Source: JACKAQ01 sp965227145 (GTDB taxonomy: Bacteria > Calditrichota > Calditrichia > RBG-13-44-9 > J075). Taken from it: a stretch of DNA of 64,000 nt. The stretch lies in NCBI GenBank assembly GCA_965227145.1, contig OZ245730.1, positions 3,658,001 through 3,722,000 on the forward strand, written 5' to 3'. Position numbers and translations under genes: made by a program. Positions 9,781-17,969 of this stretch are shown piece after piece (position 1 is the stretch's first letter; each line of letters begins with the position of its first letter). The notes beneath the pieces were generated by a model. It was not told the DNA's origin, did not search any database, and saw only the letters and a list, made by a program, of their open reading frames with translations.

Positions 9781-10722
9781 TCAATAACCCAACGGCAGGA
9801 AATTCATCCGTTTAACAATGTGCAGAAACCGGGGATCTGCATGCAAATGCGCCAACCACGGTTCCGTGCGCATAAAAATCAATTCCCACGATTTTTCGGC
9901 AAAGGCGCGTTCCAGCATCGCAATCGTGTTGTCATCATCACCCAAACCGGCGTAAACAAATGCGATTTGTACCGGCGGCACGTGAACAAATTTGGTGTAA
10001 TCATTCATTTCATTCAGGATGCGCCGGGCGTCTGCTGCCTTTCCGGCGATGCCGTAGGCATGCCCCAACCCACCCAATATTTCCGCGAGCCTGCCGGAAA
10101 GTCGTGCGGCTGTTTCATAAACTTCGATGGCGTTATCAAATTCTTCCAACTGAATATACGCCATGCCCAGCCAATCATACGCCGGGGCATAATCAGGATG
10201 ATCCGCAATCACCGCCAGCATCTCCCGTTTCAACCGTTCGAAATCCCGGGTAAAATAGCTGATGGCGCCCAAACCGATCTTGAATCCGGGATCCGGTGAC
10301 AGCGCAACGGCTGTTTCCGCCATTGCGTATGCCGCATCAAAACGGCTGTTGGCGTAGAGATAATTGGCATACCAGTTATACGCCAGCGCGTCATCCGGGG
10401 CGTATTGAATGCCCAGTTTCAGCGCGTTTTCGATAGCATGCCACTGCCAATTTGCTTCCTTAATCAGCCCCGACACCGTATGCGCCAGCCCGCATTTTGG
10501 ATCAATTGCCAATGCTTTTTCAATTGCTTTGGTGGCTAACGGGAGGGCTTCAGCATGCGGGATAAAGCCATAACACCACAGCACAATATACCCATGCGCC
10601 AATTGCGCATAAGGCAGCGCGTCGTTCGGATTGGCTGCTATGGCGGTTTTGCAGCGGAGGATATCGTCATCAAACGATTGACGGAGGATATGCCCGGGTG
10701 ATGGGATGCTTTTCTCTGGCAT
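9781..10722 (-). CDS. Tetratricopeptide repeat (TPR) protein
   Basis: 313 residues, mostly helical, with several TPR-like units, for example ALPYAQLAHGYIVLWCYGF, YAPAYDWLGMAYIQLEEFDN and AEILGGLGHAYGIAGKAADA. No signal peptide, membrane span or catalytic motif is visible, so it is probably a cytoplasmic scaffold. C-terminal halves of this kind are common in adenylate cyclase/TPR and CadC-like regulators, but no effector domain is present, so it could be a detached module or a stand-alone protein. Repeat-rich spacers lie on both sides, and the upstream gene at 10892 is on the same strand 170 bp away. Partner unknown. Confidence 0.75.
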   Translation of the reverse strand: MPEKSIPSPGHILRQSFDDDILRCKTAIAANPNDALPYAQLAHGYIVLWCYGFIPHAEALPLATKAIEKALAIDPKCGLAHTVSGLIKEANWQWHAIENALKLGIQYAPDDALAYNWYANYLYANSRFDAAYAMAETAVALSPDPGFKIGLGAISYFTRDFERLKREMLAVIADHPDYAPAYDWLGMAYIQLEEFDNAIEVYETAARLSGRLAEILGGLGHAYGIAGKAADARRILNEMNDYTKFVHVPPVQIAFVYAGLGDDDNTIAMLERAFAEKSWELIFMRTEPWLAHLHADPRFLHIVKRMNFLPLGY

Positions 10723-10891
10723 GTTTAGTGATCCATTTTGTGTTTTGGTATCGGCACTGCTTTCAATTCATCACTCAATATTAACCACTCCCCCATTTTC
10801 CTGAAAGGAAATATTGCGTAATACAATTGATGATCAACCCACATTCTATGGTTCACAAATCACTAAACAACCGTCAATCAACCATTCGCGA

Positions 10892-13045
10892 TTAAACCGG
10901 AACCGTAAACTGATCCGATATTTCTGTTGTGGCACGCGAACGATTGTCCCGAACCATTTCCGGCTGATCCAACAGTTTAAATTGATTGATGATATTCGCT
11001 AAAGCAGTTGCGATCTCGCCCAGCGATTGCGAAGAAGTGCTTGCCGCACTCACCTGATGATTCATTTGTTCTGTGGCATTGCCAACATCAGCAATAGCGG
11101 AGCTGATTTCCTCACTGACATTTGCGATATTACCGATAACCTGAGAAATTTGAACGGAGCTGGCAGCCATTTCTTCTGCAGCGGCACTGTTTTGATCAAC
11201 AATATCCGAAACCAGTTGCATTGCCGAAATCATATCATTGGACGATTCGCTCATTTTTATCGAAGCAGTTGAAATGCCGTTAACCTGCGCACTGACATTT
11301 TTAACCGCATGAATAATGGTCTGAATGGCATTGCCGGCCTGGTTTGAATGTTGAACACCGTTCTGAATTTCTGCCAATCCTTCTTCCATGGATGACATTG
11401 CCGAAACAACACTGCTTTTGATGGTATTGAGATGGGTTGCAATTTTATTGGTTGCATTCGATGATTTTTCAGCCAGCTTTCGAACTTCATCTGCGACTAC
11501 CGCAAACCCTTTGCCATGTTCTCCGGCGCGGGCGGCTTCAATCGCAGCATTCAGGGCGAGCAAGTTGATTTGCGATGCGATATCATCAATCGTTTCAATA
11601 ATAGAGCCAACCTGCTCAGAACTTTTGTTCATATCCAACATTTTTTCAGCCGATTTATCCACTTTCGTTTTGATCACCTGCATGACGTTCATGGTTGTAT
11701 TGACAATTTCGGCACCTTTATTGGCAGCGCCGGTCGCATTGGCAGCCATCTCCATCCCCACTTTAACACTTTTGGCAACCTGCTTTATTTCATGCGCCAT
11801 TTGATTGCTAAAATTTGACGTTTTTGCCACTGCCTCAGATTGTTGGTTAACGCCTTCAGCAACACCGTCAATGGTTCGTTTCATTTCCTGAACCGACAGA
11901 TTTGCCCGAACGGTTGCATTGGATTGTTCATTTGCTCCAACGGATAGCTGCTGGATGGCTGCGCTGATTTGTGACGTCGCCTGACTGGCAACCGAAGAAG
12001 AAGCAGACACCTGGTTAGCGGCAGCATTTAACCGGCGAACCATTTCAGAAATTTCCACAACCTGACGTTTCAAACTGTCAACCATTTGCGTGAACGCCAA
12101 TCCCAGTCGATCCTTTTCGGATTGAAGGTGGACATCCGCCGTTAAATCAAAGGTTGACAGCTTTTCTGCGGTAGTTGCCATCGATTGTAAATAACCGCCC
12201 ATTAATTGAAAAGACTGTAACAACTGCCCTACTTCATCTTTCCGGGTTGAGGATATCCGGTGATCCAGATCGCCCAACGAAATACTTTTTGCAATGGCAG
12301 TAACGGTTTTGATCGGCCGGGTAATTTTTTTAACCACCAACGAGATGCAGATCAAACTGACGATTGACAGGATAACAAAAAACTGCAGCGCGGTTGCTTT
12401 ATAACCGCTGATCATATCATGAATTTCAGTTGAAAATTTGGCTTGATTGGTTTCGATGTCGTCAATGTAGGCACCGGTTCCGATCCACATATTTGCTTCC
12501 GGTATCAGATAGGATGTCGCCAGTTTCGGAAAAGATTCATTCGCACCGCTATTTATTTTGGGATAAAAATATTTGGTAAATACGCCTTCCCGTTGCGAAT
12601 TTTTGTTTAACGCCTGAATAAAATATTCCTGATTGGCATCTTTGGCATCCCACAGGTTTTTCCCGTTCAGCTCCGGTTTGGAGCCATGAACAAGGTTTAC
12701 ACCGGTGTTCAATTCATATCCAAAAAAATAGCCTTCCTTGCCAAACCGGACGGGATGTAACAGCGACCGGGTTAGCGCCAGCTTTTCTGTTTCATCCAGA
12801 TCGGGACGCTGGTAAACAGCTTTAACAATGGCCGCCGCCGTTTGCGTTGTGCTTTGCAGTTCTTTTTCATACGTTTCCGTCAACAATTTATTGGTCAGCG
12901 AAGCGGTATATGCTTCATATTTCTGGATGGCATAGTTCGAAATAATGACATTTGCAGCCAACACCAGAACCATAACACCTGTAACAGCTAACATCACCTT
13001 ACCGTGGATGCTATGCAATTGATTAAGTATCAAAGTCTTCACCAT
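10892..13045 (-). CDS. Methyl-accepting chemotaxis protein with periplasmic single Cache domain
   Basis: 717 residues. An N-terminal membrane segment (VMLAVTGVMVLVLAANVIIS) is followed by a periplasmic sCache_2-like region (GYFFGYELNTGVNLVHG, LNGKNLWDAKDANQEYF, WIGTGAYIDDI). A second span (ALQFFVILSIVSLICISLVV), a HAMP linker (ITRPIKTVTAIAKSISLGDL) and a long MCP signalling helix come next. The kinase-contact hairpin tip is intact (INLLALNAAIEAARAGE, GKGFAVVADEVRKLA). It should sense a small ligand, often an organic acid for this domain, and pass the signal through CheW/CheA, none of which lie in this window. No C-terminal CheR-docking pentapeptide is evident. Start 13045 follows GTGGGG. Confidence 0.92.
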   Translation of the reverse strand: MVKTLILNQLHSIHGKVMLAVTGVMVLVLAANVIISNYAIQKYEAYTASLTNKLLTETYEKELQSTTQTAAAIVKAVYQRPDLDETEKLALTRSLLHPVRFGKEGYFFGYELNTGVNLVHGSKPELNGKNLWDAKDANQEYFIQALNKNSQREGVFTKYFYPKINSGANESFPKLATSYLIPEANMWIGTGAYIDDIETNQAKFSTEIHDMISGYKATALQFFVILSIVSLICISLVVKKITRPIKTVTAIAKSISLGDLDHRISSTRKDEVGQLLQSFQLMGGYLQSMATTAEKLSTFDLTADVHLQSEKDRLGLAFTQMVDSLKRQVVEISEMVRRLNAAANQVSASSSVASQATSQISAAIQQLSVGANEQSNATVRANLSVQEMKRTIDGVAEGVNQQSEAVAKTSNFSNQMAHEIKQVAKSVKVGMEMAANATGAANKGAEIVNTTMNVMQVIKTKVDKSAEKMLDMNKSSEQVGSIIETIDDIASQINLLALNAAIEAARAGEHGKGFAVVADEVRKLAEKSSNATNKIATHLNTIKSSVVSAMSSMEEGLAEIQNGVQHSNQAGNAIQTIIHAVKNVSAQVNGISTASIKMSESSNDMISAMQLVSDIVDQNSAAAEEMAASSVQISQVIGNIANVSEEISSAIADVGNATEQMNHQVSAASTSSQSLGEIATALANIINQFKLLDQPEMVRDNRSRATTEISDQFTVPV

Positions 13046-13049
13046 ACCC

Positions 13050-13402
13050 CACTCTTTCAGCGAATTATTGTTGTATCATTATTTTTACAAAGGCACCGAA
13101 GATGCCGTATCCAACAGAATTGTCGTAACGAATTATCGATAAATATGAATTGTAACTTTAACAATGCTGTAATATTGGATTCCCGGCGAGGTTGAACAGG
13201 TGGGTAAAGTACAATCATCATCCCCCTCCGAAGGGCGAAACTTCAAAGACATCCCCCTTCGAAGGGGGACTGAGGGGGATGTAAATTCTTCGAAGGGGGA
13301 CAAAGGGGGATGTAAATTCTTTAAATACCTCATCCCCTCAACACACAATTAGCATATGTCATTCCTGCGAAGGCGTTCCTTCTGAACAGGAATCTCCCGA
13401 CG
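13050..13402. repeat. Gene-free spacer with CATCCCCC-type repeats
   Basis: Between the chemotaxis receptor and the tail-tube gene are three imperfect copies of a CATCCCCCTTCGAAGGGGGA unit (about 13220-13320), spaced by the direct repeat GGGATGTAAATTCTT. A GTCATTCCTGCGAAGGCG dispersed repeat follows at 13357-13395. No reading frame has a plausible start. The units can fold as hairpins and belong to the same family as those near 7801 and 30165. Confidence 0.55.
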
Positions 13403-13849
13403 TTACCCCATCGTCAGCCCATCGTGGGCTATTTCAATGGATTCAATAGCAGCATTGTTACCGCCGGCGTCCAAAGTGGTGCCGGTAATCTTTAGCGGAT
13501 AGGCTTTGGTCAGTGTCCAGTTCATGGTTGCTGCACCGGTTTCGTCCATCAGGCGGATGGTAACCGGCACGCGTTTGATCACATTCAGTTGAATCTGGTT
13601 ATACCACTCCCGGAATGCGGTATCGGTTACCGCAGCACCTCTTTTCAGAATGATATTGCCAGACTTCTTTAATCCGGGCATTTTAACCGTTGAGAACTGC
13701 GGGCTATTGCCGGACCGGTATTCAATATCATGGGTTTCGCTGTCCAGCCCGGTTACTTCCTGAAATGTCATTGCCACGCCATCCCAATCCACCTGATAAT
13801 GAAATTGCGGTGCCTTCCATTCGAATGTCGATTGCCCATCGTCTGCCAT
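13403..13849 (-). CDS. Contractile tail tube protein (phage T4 gp19 / eCIS tube family)
   Basis: 148 residues from the ATG at 13849, chosen because GGAGG lies seven bases upstream; an ATG 12 bases earlier would lack it. The sequence fits the conserved phage-tail tube family (T4 gp19-like, PF06841) used in extracellular contractile injection systems: VTGLDSETHDIEYRSG near the N-terminus, KMPGLKKSGNIILKRG, the DTAFREWY helix, LMDETGAATMNWTLTKAYPLKIT and the end IESIEIAHDGLTMG. Tube proteins stack as hexameric rings. No sheath, baseplate or spike gene is in this window, so this is an orphan or the edge of a locus. Its upstream region joins a repeat of the cassette array, and a broken relative of its first codons lies at 25330-25400. 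Confidence 0.85.
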   Translation of the reverse strand: MADDGQSTFEWKAPQFHYQVDWDGVAMTFQEVTGLDSETHDIEYRSGNSPQFSTVKMPGLKKSGNIILKRGAAVTDTAFREWYNQIQLNVIKRVPVTIRLMDETGAATMNWTLTKAYPLKITGTTLDAGGNNAAIESIEIAHDGLTMG

Positions 13850-13883
13850 GCGATCCTCCATCGGTTGTAGTTAACGGTTGTTC

Positions 13884-13984
13884 TATACAGGTTACCGGTT
13901 TACCGGGGTTTTTGCAAGGGATTGTTTTTGGGGTAGAGCTGTTAATTTTAGGAGTTGGACAAGATAGACAGGGTTAATCTAACG
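13884..13984 (-). repeat. Array repeat copy A (truncated)
   Basis: Shares the core TACAGGTTACCGG...TTTTTGCAAGGGATTG...GTTGGACAAGATAGACAGG with four other copies. Its left part is missing: instead of the TATATCATGAATAATAAG segment it joins the upstream region of the tail-tube gene at about 13883. In cassette orientation it directly follows the attC at 13977-14040. Confidence 0.75.
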
Positions 13985-14040
13985 ACAAGAGTTAAGGCGA
14001 CCCGCCTTTGACGGGGTCGGCTTGAACGATTGTTATACGC
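13977..14040 (-). other. attC site of cassette 14111-14572
   Basis: On the minus strand it reads GTATAACAATCGTTCAAGCC, a GC-rich stem, then CGTCGTTAGAT-type end. Arms CAAGCCGACCCCG and GCGGGTCGCCTTAA pair imperfectly around a short loop. Organisation and even wording (AACAATCGTTCAAGC) resemble the classical aadA-cassette attC. About 64 bp. Confidence 0.75.
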
Positions 14041-14110
14041 GATAAAAACCAAAAATATAAATTCTAACGATTTGAATAAACTGCGTCTTATACGGTTTAT
14101 TTTTTCTCGT

Positions 14111-14572
14111 TTAGCGTTCAGTTTCTACGTCAAGCTGATTGCCATTTTCATTAGCTTTATTATCCATTGCAGTTCCAACAGCAAGACCAATAACCATTCC
14201 TATTGGTATTCCGATCCCTATAAACGCCATATTTCCTAAACTTGCTCCAAACGCTACTCCTAAAGAAACTCCAAATGCAATGCCTAAAGCCATCAACCGA
14301 TTACGGTAATGATTTATCGTTACGAGCTTAAGTTCTTCCTCAATCAATTTCAATATGCTGGACTCCGCTTTTCTCAATTGTTTCAATAAGTCTTTATTCG
14401 AACCGGAAAATGAGTTAATCCCTTCAATATCTCGGTTAACTGAAGTAACTATCGCTGAAGGTATTTCTTTTTTCTTTAATTCATTAATCAGTTTATTGAA
14501 AAATATATACTTATTCTTCAATTTTTTGTCTTGTTCGATATTTGGTCTTTTGTAAAGTTCTTTAATATTCAT
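14111..14572 (-). CDS. Cassette gene: small glycine-zipper membrane protein, function unknown
   Basis: 153 residues. The first ~90 residues are charged and helical (ELYKRPNIEQDKKLKNKY, KQLRKAESSILKLIEEEL). They are followed by about 45 hydrophobic residues rich in regularly spaced Gly/Ala (GIAFGVSLGVAFGASLG, FIGIGIPIGMVIGLAVG), probably two tightly packed transmembrane helices, and a short polar tail. Glycine-zipper segments occur in pore-forming or membrane-anchored small proteins, but no family is recognised. It is the cassette closest to the tail-tube gene, with its attC about 70 bp downstream, and is more AT-rich than the flanking chromosome. Confidence 0.7.
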   Translation of the reverse strand: MNIKELYKRPNIEQDKKLKNKYIFFNKLINELKKKEIPSAIVTSVNRDIEGINSFSGSNKDLLKQLRKAESSILKLIEEELKLVTINHYRNRLMALGIAFGVSLGVAFGASLGNMAFIGIGIPIGMVIGLAVGTAMDNKANENGNQLDVETER

Positions 14573-14740
14573 TTTTCAACGCCTTATTTTATAAAGTTTT
14601 GATCCTATCTGTTTAATATTAAGGACACCGATGGCGGATATTTTTGTTCACATCCTACCCAATTAGCAGTATATATGCAATTGTTTATATTTTAGCATTA
14701 TCACAAGTATTACGATTTTGCCAAATCAATTTTAACATAA

Positions 14741-14812
14741 GCGTATAACGCCAGCCTTCTGTGGAGCAAGCGCGTTAGCGACTGCGTCCGCTGAAAGGTC
14801 TTGTTATATCCA
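14741..14812 (-). other. attC site of cassette 14804-15388
   Basis: Minus strand: GGATATAACAAGACC, stem TTTCAGCGGACGCAGTCGC, loop, then CTGGCGTTATACGC. Core ends GTTATAT/GTATAAC. The stop codon of the upstream gene (TAA at 14804-14806) is the AAC-side core itself, as in many cassettes. Confidence 0.72.
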
Positions 14813-15388
14813 ACGCTTCACAGCTTCAGCAGTGTCGCCGGGATTAGTGTTAAAACAAATTTTGGCAGAAGGAGCAGACTGATGGACAGCGTTGATCAGT
14901 TGTTCAAAAACAAGGAAGTGTTCGTTTACAGTTCTGACTCCTGCTCCAATAAGAACACAATCATATGCTGTTTCAGTCAGTGCCTTACTCGTAGTTTCGA
15001 AAGCCGTATCTACGTGATTTATGTAGAGTAGTTCAGCACTATATCCAAGCGAATTAAGTTTATCTCGATCTCCTTCTAATGCTACACGTAACTTCTCAGC
15101 AGTCAGTCCTGGCCATTTTTTGTAGTCAACCACATCTGGATTCCACCCTACCAAGACAACTTTCTTTCGTTCATCTCTTGCTCTTATTTCTGTTAAGCTG
15201 TTAAGGGATATATCGGTTTGCGTTAGCCGCAAGTGGGTGGGAAAAACGAAGCTGCTTTGAAGGAAAAGGTTCGACCACAGAATCACTCCTTTTAGCGGGG
15301 CGAATCCCACTTGTCTGCTGCACGCGGTGTTGGGCGGCCAACCTTTATATATGAACATCGTCTGAAGCGAAGAGACGAAACTCCGCAA
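14804..15388 (-). CDS. Cassette gene: conserved hypothetical protein, Rossmann-like
   Basis: The open frame gives 194 residues, but the true start is uncertain. The first ~60 residues overlap an attC-like region of the neighbouring cassette and look non-coding, and the conserved-looking core begins around KKVVLVGWNPDVVDYKKWPG. The core has alternating strands and helices (KVVLVGW, YSAELLYINHVDTAFE, YDCVLIGAGVR, AKICFNTNPGDTAEAVKRW), suggesting a small Rossmann-like fold that may bind a nucleotide or phosphate. No catalytic motif is recognisable. I recall similar stand-alone hypothetical proteins in other bacteria but cannot name a family. The stop codon lies inside its attC. Confidence 0.62.
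   Translation of the reverse strand: MRSFVSSLQTMFIYKGWPPNTACSRQVGFAPLKGVILWSNLFLQSSFVFPTHLRLTQTDISLNSLTEIRARDERKKVVLVGWNPDVVDYKKWPGLTAEKLRVALEGDRDKLNSLGYSAELLYINHVDTAFETTSKALTETAYDCVLIGAGVRTVNEHFLVFEQLINAVHQSAPSAKICFNTNPGDTAEAVKRWI
15221..15336 (-). other. Degenerate attC-like site after the GNAT gene
   Basis: Arms AAGTGGG (15231) and CCCACTT (15306) pair across about 70 bp. The right side ends GTGTTGGGC, matching the GTT-R3-Y core. The left side has GTTAGCC in the wrong sense for a canonical site, so it may be rearranged. Confidence 0.5.
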
Positions 15389-16166
15389 TTGAATTGAACC
15401 CTAAGGACTTGTATAGCCTTTGAGCCATCGGAGTGGAATGTAGAACGGCCAAGTGATAACCGGCATCACGCGCATAATGAAGAGCCGTGATAGTCAGAAA
15501 ACTTGCGAGACCGAGGCGGCGAGCTTCTGAGCGAGTTGCGACGGCATAGATCCCCACAGAACGGGAGCCGAGATATAGCGCGACTTTCGCAATTGGCTGA
15601 TCTTCGCGCCACGCTTGCCACATATGCGCCTTAGCCTCTGGCATTCCGAAGCGGAACCCTTGGGAAACAATCTTGGTATATGCCGGTTGGTGTTCTTCTG
15701 GAATACTCCAGCGCCAGGAAGCGAATTGGATCAATGCATTTGCATCGTGCTCATCCTCAACTTTCCGAACCTGGATGTTGGAAGGCAACGCCGGAAGGTC
15801 AGGTAAGGAAGCCAGGCTTCTCGCCATACCATAGATTGGCTCAACATCCTTTAGGCCGCGATCAACTAATCGATGCGACAGATCAGGGGGCCGCGAGGAA
15901 GGATGGAGCACCCAAATGAAGGGAACACGACGATCTTGAAAGCGGTTTATAATGGCGTTGACCTGATGCTCGGAGTCGTTGCTGACACTGAATCTGAGTA
16001 CGCCATTATAGGGAATGATTGGTAGGGGAGTTTCGAACCAGAGAACATCGCTCTCGTCATGGAGGACACAGCCAGGCCCTCGACCCCAGTTTGCCCATGT
16101 TTCCCACAGATTACGTTCAATCTCGTTGATAAGTAAGTCTCTATCTTCAAATTCGGCATTCGCCAC
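15345..16166 (-). CDS. Cassette gene: GNAT-family N-acetyltransferase
   Basis: 273 residues from a GTG start at 16166 preceded by GGAG. The C-terminal ~130 residues form a GNAT acetyltransferase domain: the strand SVGIYAVATRSEARRLGLAS carries the acetyl-CoA pyrophosphate loop (variant of R-x-x-G-x-[GA]), followed by LTITALHYARDAGYHLAVLHSTPMAQRLYKSLGF. The N-terminal half is less conserved and may supply substrate binding, as in duplicated GNAT proteins. The substrate (amine, antibiotic or peptide) cannot be deduced. It is followed by a degenerate attC and preceded by array repeat copy B. Confidence 0.82.
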   Translation of the reverse strand: MANAEFEDRDLLINEIERNLWETWANWGRGPGCVLHDESDVLWFETPLPIIPYNGVLRFSVSNDSEHQVNAIINRFQDRRVPFIWVLHPSSRPPDLSHRLVDRGLKDVEPIYGMARSLASLPDLPALPSNIQVRKVEDEHDANALIQFASWRWSIPEEHQPAYTKIVSQGFRFGMPEAKAHMWQAWREDQPIAKVALYLGSRSVGIYAVATRSEARRLGLASFLTITALHYARDAGYHLAVLHSTPMAQRLYKSLGFNSIAEFRLFASDDVHI

Positions 16167-16221
16167 GGTTTAGATCTCCATTAATGCTGTATAACCCTTC
16201 GATAGTCTTTCAAGGCCGCCC

Positions 16222-16374
16222 AACCAGTGATTATATCGTTTCTGTATATCATGAATAACAAATTCCCATAGTCGATACAGGTTACCGGATTTCCGGGGTT
16301 TTTGCAAGAGGTTGTTTTTGGTGTAGAACGGTTAATTTTAGTAGTTGGACAAGAAAGACAGGTTTAATCGAACG
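16222..16374 (-). repeat. Array repeat copy B (~150 bp orfless unit)
   Basis: Full-length copy beginning CCCAACCAGTGATTATATCG and ending GACAGGTTTAATCGAACG. In cassette orientation it begins right after a GTTCGATT core and ends in CTGGTTGGGC, which fits GTT-R3-Y. It therefore behaves as a unit bounded by two cassette cores, without a gene. Confidence 0.75.
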
Positions 16375-16380
16375 CATAGC

Positions 16381-17295
16381 TCAGGGACGATGCGTAGCGC
16401 CGTTTGCTGAAGCATCTTGTTCTGCCTGTTTGTTTAAGTCTCCAAACCGTGCCAGATAATGCCAAACCTTTTTCACTTGCTGTGGGTCGTAGCCGCCACT
16501 TTCGACCGCTTCGCCAAGAATTATGGGATCGATGTTACCCTCATGGGCAAGATGCCTGGCAAGCTCAACGTAAACCAGCCCCCTGAATTCCGGATGCTCC
16601 GCTGCTACACTAACATGCAACCGGAATCCCTTGTGCCACTCAACGTCACACGGAAGTTTTCTCGCAAGGTCCTCAATAGCCGAACCTTTGAAAACCGGAT
16701 CAAGGACGATAGCTTGCACGTCTGAGTCCAGGTCAATCGGTCCGTGAATGTGCGCTTCGATATAATTGTCCAGTGCATCGCGATCATCTACATCAGCGCT
16801 ATGGATCAAATGATGCACTGCGGTTCCTATCCCAAACGCTTCAGGGTTGAAATAGCTGTCGGGATAACAAAATGTCGTTCTTGCCAGGATATGCGGCTCA
16901 AGCCGGAGAAACGCCGACCCGAAGCGAGGTGATCCTCCTGAACCAAGGCATCGATGGTTCAATGCACCATACTTGGGGCGCTCGGAAGCAGCAACATCAT
17001 CATATATGCCAGCGAATGCCTTGTGCTCCCACATCCACCGATCACCACCGCGATAAGCGGTGAGCCCCCCGTTGCTGGTTTTGGTCTCGAACTGTGACTT
17101 TACAACACCATCGTCCCTGAGGCACTCCAGAATTGGAATCCCTACCCTATTCCTGCGGTCCGGATGAAAATTGATGGTCACATCAAATCTTCCATTGTCC
17201 GGCGCTTGAGCGTAGCGCTCATGGAAATATCGCAATACGCGTTCCTGAGGGGATCCCGCAATTGGAAGCCACGCTTTTGTTCTTTCCTGTTTCAT
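16381..17295 (-). CDS. Cassette gene: DUF3626 domain protein
   Basis: About 304 residues from the ATG near 17295 (the frame also runs two codons further to a TTG). The sequence has features I associate with DUF3626: RFDVTINFHPDR near the N-terminus, then KYGALNHR, GSPRFGSAFLRLEPHIL, FCYPDSYFNPEAFG, YIEAHIHGPIDLDSDV and HVSVAAEHPEFRG. The domain has no established activity; conserved His, Asp and Arg residues would fit a hydrolase or transferase but this is speculation. The coding region runs to within a few bases of the repeat B core. The palindrome there (ACGCAT...ATGCGTTCG) looks like a shortened attC, so the gene end may have been trimmed by recombination. Confidence 0.7.
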   Translation of the reverse strand: MKQERTKAWLPIAGSPQERVLRYFHERYAQAPDNGRFDVTINFHPDRRNRVGIPILECLRDDGVVKSQFETKTSNGGLTAYRGGDRWMWEHKAFAGIYDDVAASERPKYGALNHRCLGSGGSPRFGSAFLRLEPHILARTTFCYPDSYFNPEAFGIGTAVHHLIHSADVDDRDALDNYIEAHIHGPIDLDSDVQAIVLDPVFKGSAIEDLARKLPCDVEWHKGFRLHVSVAAEHPEFRGLVYVELARHLAHEGNIDPIILGEAVESGGYDPQQVKKVWHYLARFGDLNKQAEQDASANGATHRP

Positions 17296-17314
17296 ATTCA
17301 ATTCATCCGCAGAA

Positions 17315-17367
17315 TAGTTCCGGTTCAGCAGCGGCGGTTGCCGGCCGCTGCAACTGGTTGTTAGGCA
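17315..17367 (-). other. attC site of DUF4345 cassette copy 1
   Basis: Minus strand: GCCTAACAACCAGTTGCAGCGG, short loop, CCGCTGCTGAACCGGAAC. The AAC core GCCTAAC is perfect; the opposite core is degenerate (ACTATT instead of GTTRRR). Nearly the same site recurs at 21164-21219. Confidence 0.72.
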
Positions 17368-17780
17368 TCTTACGAACTGGATTTCCTCAAAGACAATACC
17401 GCCAAGACTGTAAAGAACACTTCCGCGGAGAGAACGCCCGAATACAAAGGAGCAGGTAGTCCATCTACTACAATACTGAAGATGCGCCCCAGTGCGAAGC
17501 CGGAAAATAGTAATGCGATCGCAACGAGCGAGAACCTGCTGAAACCAGGCTTTATTGCGCCAAGCAAGAAGAGAGTGGCAATGCCCAGATATGCGCCACC
17601 ATAAGCCGCACGAATGATATGAAGATGGTTGATCGTCGTCAGTTCAATACCAGGTTCTTTCATCATCATTTGTGGCGCAAAAAGATGAAGTGCTCCTACA
17701 ACCAACATCATCAGACCAGCCCCATACAAAGCAAAGTTTTTCATGTACATCTCTTACGTTTTGAAATAGATTTGGATGTT
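17345..17780 (-). repeat. Duplicated cassette, copy 1 of 2
   Basis: About 430 bp including part of the attC, the whole DUF4345 gene and its leader (TTTTGAAATAGATTTGGATG) is repeated at 21200-21632 with only a few base differences, all outside the coding region as far as I can see. Duplicates of whole cassettes are typical of integron recombination. Confidence 0.85.
17370..17744 (-). CDS. Cassette gene: DUF4345 membrane protein (copy 1)
   Basis: 124 residues, four predicted hydrophobic helices (LYGAGLMMLVVGALHLFAP, AYGGAYLGIATLFLLGAI, LVAIALLFSGFALGRIFS, VLSAEVFFTVLAVLSL). The pattern of a loop with MKEPGIELTTINHLHIIRAAYGG and the GFALGRIFSIVVDGLPAP segment fits DUF4345, an uncharacterised inner-membrane family. 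The start is placed at the second ATG, because the duplicate at 21223 lacks the first. The protein is identical to copy 2. A distant relative sits in the chromosome at 43000. Function unknown. Confidence 0.85.
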   Translation of the reverse strand: MKNFALYGAGLMMLVVGALHLFAPQMMMKEPGIELTTINHLHIIRAAYGGAYLGIATLFLLGAIKPGFSRFSLVAIALLFSGFALGRIFSIVVDGLPAPLYSGVLSAEVFFTVLAVLSLRKSSS

Positions 17781-17837
17781 TAACGCTCAGCATCAGCGGC
17801 GGCGCGCAGCGCCGTCCGCTGCATGCTGTTGTTATGT
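17778..17837 (-). other. attC site forming an apparently orfless mini-cassette
   Basis: Minus strand ACATAACAACAGCATGCAGCG, a GC-rich arm, then CGCTGATGCTGAGCGTTAAAC: a textbook short attC with perfect cores and arms GCATGCAGCGG/CCGCTGATGC. In cassette orientation the preceding attC ends only about 10 bp earlier, so this cassette contains nothing but its recombination site. Confidence 0.75.
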
Positions 17838-17839
17838 GT

Positions 17840-17969
17840 TTCTAACATTTGGTATATGCAAAGTAGGCGATTGCGGGCTTCAAACTTATCAAACCGTAAC
17901 AATGTTGAAGCGGGCTACAACCGTTGAATTTACTACTATCACGCCTATTTTGTATATACATTGTTAGTG
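17840..17969 (-). other. Long attC-like site of the S51-peptidase cassette
   Basis: About 130 bp. The outer arms GTATATGCAAAGTAGGCG (17852) and CGCCTATTTTGTATATAC (17942) are inverted repeats, with ends TTCTAAC and GTTAGTG. The stop codon of the upstream gene (17964-17966) is inside the core. This longer form matches the site at 19170-19300 and differs from the short attC type. Confidence 0.68.
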
